Below are positions 55,230-61,138 of a stretch of DNA of 64,000 nucleotides, in pieces; the stretch's first letter is position 1, and every line of letters begins with the position of its first letter. The DNA comes from a bacterium (GTDB lineage: Bacteria > Auribacterota > Auribacteria > Auribacterales > Auribacteraceae), in contig JAHDNF010000003.1 in NCBI GenBank assembly GCA_018435605.1, positions 124,001-188,000 of the forward strand. The letters run 5' to 3'. The notes under the pieces were generated by a model. That model had not been told where the DNA came from. It searched no databases and saw only the letters and a list, made by a program, of their open reading frames with translations. The position numbers and the translations under genes were made by a program.

Positions 55230-56459
55230 ATGTACACTATGTTACAGCAACAAAACTACGCTATGCAGGATGACTTGATTGCCTTTACTAAAAAAATGAT
55301 AGGTATACCAAGCACAAGCTTAAATGAAGAAAACGTCGCCAATTTGGTTGAACAAAAAATGAAGCAACTCGGATTCGACACTGTATTTACCGATGAAGCG
55401 GGTAATGTAGTGGGTATCCTTGCGGGACGTGAAAACAAGCCTGTTGTTCTCCTGAATTGCCATATGGATACGGTATTGCCGAGCAATAGCGAAGTATGGG
55501 ATACACCGCCCTATAAAGCCGTGCTAAAAGAAGATAAGCTCTACGGACTTGGAGCCGCAGACTGTAAAGGCGGCCTTGCGTCGCAGATATTCGCCGCGGC
55601 GCTATTGAAGAGAAGCCTGTTGCCGCTTGAAGGTACGTTGGTTGTTGCGGCTACGGTTGCCGAAGAAAACGGGTTGAGTGTCGGAGTACGCCATCTTATG
55701 GACAAAACCTTGCCTAATCTTAATTTAAAGCCAGATTACGCTATATTGGGCGAACCTAGCAACTTGGGATTGTATTATGGACATGACGGATGGGTTGAAA
55801 TTGAAGTCCGTGTAGAAGGTACAAATCCGTTCCATGTTGATGACGCGGCTCATGAAATAATGAACGACATAAATCTTAGCGTGAAATCCGCTAATGAAAA
55901 AAAACTCATTGAAGAAATTTCGATTATGCAACCTTTGTATGATGAATATAAAGGGTGTCGCCGCGCAACTATCCGTATGGCTCGTCGCGTAAGGGAATCG
56001 GAGAATATAGAGCAAGTGATCGGACAGATAAAGCATAATGCGCAGTTGATAGCTCAGCCTACAGGCGCTGTGGCTGTAGATGTGCAGGTACGCCAAGAAC
56101 AACAAGTTATGTATAACGGCAGTATGACGCTGGTACGTCATATAACAAACGCATGGTCGACCGATCCGTTTCATCCGATTATGGATAGATCACGTCATGC
56201 GTTAGCGGCGGCAGGTTGCACAGTCCGTCCCGGAAAATGGGAACTAGATCGTCTGCGTATGGGAACGGCAGGCAGTGTTCTTCTGAAAGAATATAATGTA
56301 CCTACGATAGGTTATGGTCCGGGTTGCGAAACAGTTGCCCACGCAGACAATGAATATGTCGAGGTGGATAAACTTTCCGAATGCGCCTACGGCACAGCGG
56401 TTATAGTACACAGCCTTATCGGTGTTTCGGTGTTCGGGTGGACGTCTGACGAGATATGA
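55230..56459 (+). CDS. M20-family metallohydrolase (peptidase/deacylase)
   Basis: A 409-residue di-zinc hydrolase of the ArgE/DapE/CPG2 type, usually cleaving an amide bond beside a carboxylate. Metal residues are His and Asp in LNCHMDTV, Asp in GAADCKGG, the Glu-Glu pair in VAEENG, Glu in ILGEPS, and His near the end in CETVAHADNE. The lid segment is atypical (EGTNPFHVDDAAHE), with Pro-Phe before the His. The distant resemblance to the YgeY branch is a guess. AGGAG precedes the ATG. It heads a three-gene operon behind the sigma-54 promoter, and its product likely feeds the two kinases that follow. Confidence 0.88.
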   Translation: MYTMLQQQNYAMQDDLIAFTKKMIGIPSTSLNEENVANLVEQKMKQLGFDTVFTDEAGNVVGILAGRENKPVVLLNCHMDTVLPSNSEVWDTPPYKAVLKEDKLYGLGAADCKGGLASQIFAAALLKRSLLPLEGTLVVAATVAEENGLSVGVRHLMDKTLPNLNLKPDYAILGEPSNLGLYYGHDGWVEIEVRVEGTNPFHVDDAAHEIMNDINLSVKSANEKKLIEEISIMQPLYDEYKGCRRATIRMARRVRESENIEQVIGQIKHNAQLIAQPTGAVAVDVQVRQEQQVMYNGSMTLVRHITNAWSTDPFHPIMDRSRHALAAAGCTVRPGKWELDRLRMGTAGSVLLKEYNVPTIGYGPGCETVAHADNEYVEVDKLSECAYGTAVIVHSLIGVSVFGWTSDEI

Positions 56460-56496
56460 TCTGAATCTCTGAAACCCGAAAGGAGCGAGCAAAATA

Positions 56497-57741
56497 ATGA
56501 GTGTCGAAACGATGAATATTCTGGTTTTTAATTGTGGTAGTTCGTCTTTAAAATACAAATTGATCGCGATGCCGTCTGAAATAGTTATTGCCGGAGGAGA
56601 AGCACAGCGTGTGGGGCCTAAAACAGCGGAACCGTCGAAAATTTTTCACAGAATTGATGGCAATGAGTATGTTCATGTGGTGGAGATGCCCGATCATTTT
56701 ACGGCTTTTAAAGAAGTAATGAAGCTACTTACATCTGATCCGAGGCTTATACCACACGCGGTAGGACACAGGGTTGTGCATGGCGCAACCCTGTTCAATC
56801 AGCCGACGTGTATTTCGCTGGAAGTGCTTGAACAGCTTAAGTCGATAGAACATCTTGCGCCGTTGCATAACCCGCCGGCCATGCGCCTTATGGAAGCGTG
56901 TACCGAACTGTATCCCGAATTGCCGCAGGTCGCGGTGTTTGATACGGCGTACCATGCGACTATACCTGATTACGCTTCGACATACGCCATATCCAGTGGT
57001 ATTGCTGATGAGATGGGTATCAGGAAATATGGGTTTCACGGTACCAGTCATCAGTTTGTGGTAGAAGAAGCCGCCGCGTTTTTAAAAAAAGATATCGATT
57101 CATTCAATGCAGTAAGTTGTCATCTAGGCAGTGGCGGCGCCAGTCTTTGCGCGGTTAAAAATGGAAAATCGGTTGATAATACCATGGGATTCTCACCGTT
57201 ACAGGGGCTAGTGATGAGCACCCGTTGCGGCGATCTGGATTCCGCAGTGGCGTTAAAGTTAATCGGAAGGTATCTTGGCGATACGGATAGTGTGGAAAAA
57301 TTGCTTAACAAACAAAGCGGTGTACTTGGAATGTCAGGGGTATCCGCTGATATACGCGATATATTCAACGTATCCAAGAATTATACTGATTCTACATCCA
57401 AACCGGATTTGACGGCACAGGTATACTTGTGGCGTATACGCAAATATCTGGGTTCATATCTTACTGTGGTGGAAAATGCTGATGCGATAATCTTTACCGA
57501 TACGATTGGAGAAACTGTACCGTTAGTGCGCTGGGCTGTATGTACGAATATGGAATATTTTGGTGTAGAAATAGACACGGATAAAAACTCTAATGTTAAA
57601 TCTTATCCGGTTGATGTTGCTACGCCGAACAGTAGAGTTCGCATACTGGTTATCCTCACTAACGAAGAACTGGCAATCAGCAGGCGTACTTATGCAAAAC
57701 TTTTTCAGCCTCAGGGTACTTCTACGGGGAGGATATGGTAA
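56497..57741 (+). CDS. Acetate kinase-family enzyme with altered active-site residues
   Basis: A 414-residue member of the acetate/propionate/butyrate kinase family, which transfers phosphate between ADP/ATP and an acyl phosphate. Intact motifs: FNCGSSSLK (11-19), VGHRVVHG (Arg), LAPLHNP (His), VFDTAYH, YGFHGTSH (His181) and STRCGDLD (Arg243). Two sites deviate from the HLGNG and GGIGEN consensus: HLGSGG has Ser212 where Asn is expected, and FTDTIGE (333-339) replaces FTGGIGE. Activity is plausible, but the acyl group or nucleotide may differ. GGAG upstream. Second gene of the sigma-54 operon, with a start at 56512 as an alternative. Confidence 0.85.
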   Translation: MSVETMNILVFNCGSSSLKYKLIAMPSEIVIAGGEAQRVGPKTAEPSKIFHRIDGNEYVHVVEMPDHFTAFKEVMKLLTSDPRLIPHAVGHRVVHGATLFNQPTCISLEVLEQLKSIEHLAPLHNPPAMRLMEACTELYPELPQVAVFDTAYHATIPDYASTYAISSGIADEMGIRKYGFHGTSHQFVVEEAAAFLKKDIDSFNAVSCHLGSGGASLCAVKNGKSVDNTMGFSPLQGLVMSTRCGDLDSAVALKLIGRYLGDTDSVEKLLNKQSGVLGMSGVSADIRDIFNVSKNYTDSTSKPDLTAQVYLWRIRKYLGSYLTVVENADAIIFTDTIGETVPLVRWAVCTNMEYFGVEIDTDKNSNVKSYPVDVATPNSRVRILVILTNEELAISRRTYAKLFQPQGTSTGRIW

Positions 57742-58838
57742 TGAACACACTTGTGCTTATACCAAAAACGAACAAAGTGTCTTATGCGTACATAGAGTTT
57801 GGAAAAATATTTTTTCAGGGAGTTCTGCCGTATAGAGATGAGAACGCAGGCATGCGTTCGTGGGCAGGAATCATGGAATATATGTCGGATGAAATGGCAA
57901 AACACGGTATCAAGCGGGAATCGCTTGAGGCTATAACAGTGCATGGTGTATTCGGGGCATCTGATTTCGATTGTCCTCGCCTTGTAGATGATTTGGTGCT
58001 GAAAAAACTGGAAAATCTCATACCACGCGCGCCGTTGCATCTGCCACAGGTAGTTGATGCTATAAAAGCCTGCAGGCACGTGTTTTTAGGTGTACCTACA
58101 ATTATAGTATTTGAGACGTCATTTTTTGTAAATCTTGCGGCTCGCGAACACAAATACGCGCTGGATAATAAGTTGATGACTAGTTCCGGCATAAGGCGAT
58201 ATGGGTATTGCGGAATATACCATCAGGCGGCATGCAAATATATTGTAGGTATACATCGCAAGAAAGGTCTTGCCAGTGCGCCGCGAATTATATCTATCTG
58301 CCTCGAATCGCGACCGGAGATAGCGGCTGTTACCGGGACACGTCCTGTAATGGTAACCAGTGGGGCTACTCCTCTTGAAGGCCTTCCAAGCGAAAAATCA
58401 TGTGGGGAGATAGATCCAAGTATTGCCATAACGCTTGTCCAGTCGAAAAACTGGGGACCGGAACAGATCAATTTACTGCTTACTCGGCAAAGCGGAGTGT
58501 ACGGGCTTACAGGTAAACAGGTTACACTTGACGAGCTGTTTTGGTCTAATGACGATAAATATACCCTAGCCAAAGAGTTGATAAAATATAGGATGCTTCT
58601 TGGGTGCGGGTCGGCAATAGCGGCAATGGGCGGTGTGGATTATCTTGTGTTTTCAGGCAAGTATACTATGCTCGGAAATATACTCGGCCCGTGGCTCAGT
58701 ACTCGTATGCAGGCCGCTTCAAATGACAAGCATAGCGAGCTTTGGACATTGTTTTATTCTCGCTCAAGAGAGCAAATCATGGTTGATGAGGCATCATTAG
58801 TGGTGTTGAATATTTCGAGAGAAACACAAGCAATATAA
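57741..58838 (+). CDS. Degenerate acetate kinase paralogue
   Basis: A 365-residue protein clearly homologous to the preceding kinase (APLHLPQVVDAI, IRRYGYCGIYH, GATPLEGLPSEKSCGEIDPSI, LLTRQSGVYGLTGK), but with the core catalytic residues replaced. The phosphate loop NxGSSSxK is gone (PKTNKVSYAYIEF in its place). VFDTAFH is VFETSFF (Asp to Glu125), GFHGTSH is GYCGIYH (Cys157 in place of the first His), and TRSGD is EKSCGE. It probably keeps the ASKHA fold but lacks the usual chemistry. GGGGAGG lies 8 bases before the ATG at 57741, whose first base is the last base of the upstream stop, so the two are coupled. A hetero-complex partner or regulatory subunit is a reasonable guess. Confidence 0.82.
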   Translation: MNTLVLIPKTNKVSYAYIEFGKIFFQGVLPYRDENAGMRSWAGIMEYMSDEMAKHGIKRESLEAITVHGVFGASDFDCPRLVDDLVLKKLENLIPRAPLHLPQVVDAIKACRHVFLGVPTIIVFETSFFVNLAAREHKYALDNKLMTSSGIRRYGYCGIYHQAACKYIVGIHRKKGLASAPRIISICLESRPEIAAVTGTRPVMVTSGATPLEGLPSEKSCGEIDPSIAITLVQSKNWGPEQINLLLTRQSGVYGLTGKQVTLDELFWSNDDKYTLAKELIKYRMLLGCGSAIAAMGGVDYLVFSGKYTMLGNILGPWLSTRMQAASNDKHSELWTLFYSRSREQIMVDEASLVVLNISRETQAI

Positions 58839-59145
58839 AAACTCCTTTCCTTGCGGTATGAGGGGATGCGTTTTGGGTTACGCATTCCTTCATACCGCAT
58901 GGTTCCTTTTAAAACCTCTGAAGTCTTAAAGAAATTCTGGAATATTATCCTATAGCCATAGGTTTGATAAAAAACTTTAATACAATTATGACTCGGTGTT
59001 TGAGATTTTTTATAGAATGTCATTGTATATCTATTATCGCTGACCAAAGGCTTTTAGATTAAAAACACAAAATATGCTTCACTTTTTTATCCGGTTCTTC
59101 TATTATTTTCAAAAATACAATAATTTTAAAATGAGGGACAATACT
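58839..59145. other. Intergenic region, 307 bases
   Basis: Contains a strong hairpin terminator at its left end. No gene, RNA or confident promoter was recognised in the remainder. Confidence 0.5.
58852..58910 (+). terminator. Long hairpin terminator of the sigma-54 operon
   Basis: A 20-bp stem (58852-58871 with 58880-58899, arm TGCGGTATGAGGGGATGCGT) with two G-U pairs and an 8-base loop, followed by a short T-rich tail (TGGTTCCTTTT). It separates the operon from the membrane protein gene. Confidence 0.75.
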
Positions 59146-60288
59146 ATGAAACTTTATTTCAGTGAGTCTATTTCAATCCTGAGAAAAACAGCTCCGTTTA
59201 TCATTGCTCGTGGCGCTGTATATGGAATCATGGCTGGGATAAGCGCTGTTTATTTTCTTATCCTGTTCGGTTTTTTCTTTTTGATCAAGAAAATGTTCGG
59301 CGATGTAAGCGGTGTTCTGTCGATATTTTTTATAATAGCAGGTGCCGGAGGATTTTATGGGTTGTTTGTCATAGCTAGAAATTATGTGTTGCATTTATTG
59401 AAATCGGCTCATATTGCGGTCGTCACCGAACTTATAGAAACTGGCGAGGTGAAGGATACAGCCGGTCAGGTAGAATACGGCAAGCAGAAGGTCAAAGAGA
59501 TGTTCAAAGAATTTTCGCTTTTGTTTGTACTCGACCAACTTATAAAAGGTGTGATCAAGGCGATAAATAGAACGATAGCCCGTATTACTCATTGGCTACC
59601 GATTGCCGAAGATCATGCGCTGGTGAAGGTTGTGCAAAGCATAGTAAATTTGAGTATAACTTACATTGACGAGGCGGTATTGTGTTATGCGTTCAAGCAA
59701 AAAAGCGATAATATCTGGAAACATTCGGCTACTGCGATCGTATTGTATACAATGAACTGGAAATCCGTTCTTTTACATGCGGTGACATTGACAGGAATAA
59801 GCGTGGTAAGCTGGGTGGCTTTTTTCATACCGAGCATGCTGTTTTGGGGTATTTTTGCTAAGTTGATGCCATCGCTTGGAGTATTCTTTTTTCTGGTTGC
59901 GGTAGTTTGCGCTTATTTTTTGAAACTGACTTTATTCAATCCGTTTGCCATGGTGTCTATTATACTGTCGTTTTTGCATGAAACTAAAGATCAGACTCCC
60001 GATCCGGTGTGGGAGGAAAAAATAACCGCGGCTTCAGAGAAATTTCGTGAGCTAAAAAAACGGGCGCTTGATTATGCCGCTTCGCACAGTGTAGATGCAG
60101 TAAAGAAAAAAACTCCTGCCGATAGCCTGCATGAAACTAAAGTTGACTCTGTTTCGGAAGAAGATGTTTCGGTTGAAAAAGAGGAAAGCGAAAATCCTAA
60201 GAAGTCTCTTGAGGATAAACAGAAACGGGTTTCTAAACCTGCCGGTAAATCGTCATCATCGTCGTCAAGACACAAAGAAAAGCCTTAA
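59146..60288 (+). CDS. Integral membrane protein of unknown function
   Basis: A 380-residue protein with hydrophobic segments in the first 300 residues (for example MAGISAVYFLILFGFFFLI and FFFLVAVVCAYFLKLTLF) and a long hydrophilic, Lys/Glu/Ser-rich tail (about 300-380, ending SSSSSRHKEKP). Soluble segments between helices include ETGEVKDTAGQVEYGKQKVK. I recognise no family. The GAGGGAC site 7 bases before the ATG at 59146 makes this start better than one 24 codons earlier. A bidirectional terminator follows. Confidence 0.75.
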   Translation: MKLYFSESISILRKTAPFIIARGAVYGIMAGISAVYFLILFGFFFLIKKMFGDVSGVLSIFFIIAGAGGFYGLFVIARNYVLHLLKSAHIAVVTELIETGEVKDTAGQVEYGKQKVKEMFKEFSLLFVLDQLIKGVIKAINRTIARITHWLPIAEDHALVKVVQSIVNLSITYIDEAVLCYAFKQKSDNIWKHSATAIVLYTMNWKSVLLHAVTLTGISVVSWVAFFIPSMLFWGIFAKLMPSLGVFFFLVAVVCAYFLKLTLFNPFAMVSIILSFLHETKDQTPDPVWEEKITAASEKFRELKKRALDYAASHSVDAVKKKTPADSLHETKVDSVSEEDVSVEKEESENPKKSLEDKQKRVSKPAGKSSSSSSRHKEKP

Positions 60289-60343
60289 AAATATCGGATA
60301 TCTAGCTTTATTAATCAGACTGAATATTAAGCAAATAAAAAAC

Positions 60344-60384
60344 CGGCCGGATAAATTATTATTATATCCGGCCGATTTTTATTT
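60344..60384. terminator. Bidirectional Rho-independent terminator
   Basis: CGGCCGGATA (60344-60353) pairs with TATCCGGCCG (60365-60374) around an 11-base loop. T-rich runs follow on the plus strand and precede it as A residues (T-run on the minus strand), so it ends both the membrane protein and the rubrerythrin transcripts. Confidence 0.85.
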
Positions 60385-60398
60385 TATCGTAAAAAATA

Positions 60399-60971
60399 TT
60401 ACCAGTTCTCGCCCAGTATTTCGAAATGTGCCTGAGGATGAGCGCAGGCTTGGCAAACCTTAGGAGCTTCTGTTCCTTCATGAAGGTATCCGCAGTTACG
60501 GCATCGCCATACTACAGGTTTTTCACGTTTGAATACAGTACCTGATGTTACATTTGCGAGTAGATCGTTATAACGTTTTTCGTGTTGTTTTTCTGCGACG
60601 GAAACAGCTTCGAACAGCCGTGCTATTTGCTCGAATCCTTCTTCACGGGCTGTTTTTGCGAATGACGGGTACATATCTGACCATTCATGATGCTCACCGC
60701 ATGCCGCGGCTTTTAAATTTTCAGCGGTTGTACCGATTGTTCCAGCAGGGAAACAAGCGGTTATTTCTACTTCTCCGCCTTCAAGCGACTTAAAAAAACG
60801 TTTTGCGTGTTCTTTTTCCTGATCGGCGGTTTCTGCGAAAATATCTGCGATTTGGACGAATCCTTCTTCACGAGCTTTGCTGGCGAAATAGTTGTAACGG
60901 TTTCTTGCCTGTGATTCACCGGCAAAAGATGCGAGAAGATTTTTTTCTGTTTTTGAACCTTTTAACTGCAT
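60399..60971 (-). CDS. rbr: Rubrerythrin
   Basis: A 190-residue peroxidase that reduces H2O2 at a di-iron site, common in anaerobes. The ferritin-like helices have [56 protein letters not shown] with the E..H pairs. The C-terminal rubredoxin-type iron site is [20 protein letters not shown] with its CxxC and CxxC-type cysteines. AAGGAGG lies upstream. It goes with a low-oxygen life and oxidative-stress defence. A good promoter lies just upstream. Confidence 0.97.
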   Translation of the reverse strand: MQLKGSKTEKNLLASFAGESQARNRYNYFASKAREEGFVQIADIFAETADQEKEHAKRFFKSLEGGEVEITACFPAGTIGTTAENLKAAACGEHHEWSDMYPSFAKTAREEGFEQIARLFEAVSVAEKQHEKRYNDLLANVTSGTVFKREKPVVWRCRNCGYLHEGTEAPKVCQACAHPQAHFEILGENW

Positions 60972-61027
60972 GCAATCCTCCTTCTTATATTGTGGTTATA
61001 CTGTTATTTCTTTGCGGATACAGGCAA

Positions 61028-61056
61028 ACTATAGATTATTTAGGAGGGTAAATCAA
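61028..61056 (-). promoter_or_regulatory. Sigma-70 promoter of the rubrerythrin gene
   Basis: On the minus strand, TTGATT (61056-61051) and TATAGT (61033-61028) are 17 bases apart, with a leader of about 50 bases. No PerR box was recognised. Confidence 0.55.
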
Positions 61057-61138
61057 GCACAAAATAGACATTATTCCTGCCGGATATTATGTAATCCGGC
61101 AAATGGCAGTTATCAAGATGTTTAAGTCTTGCTGACTA

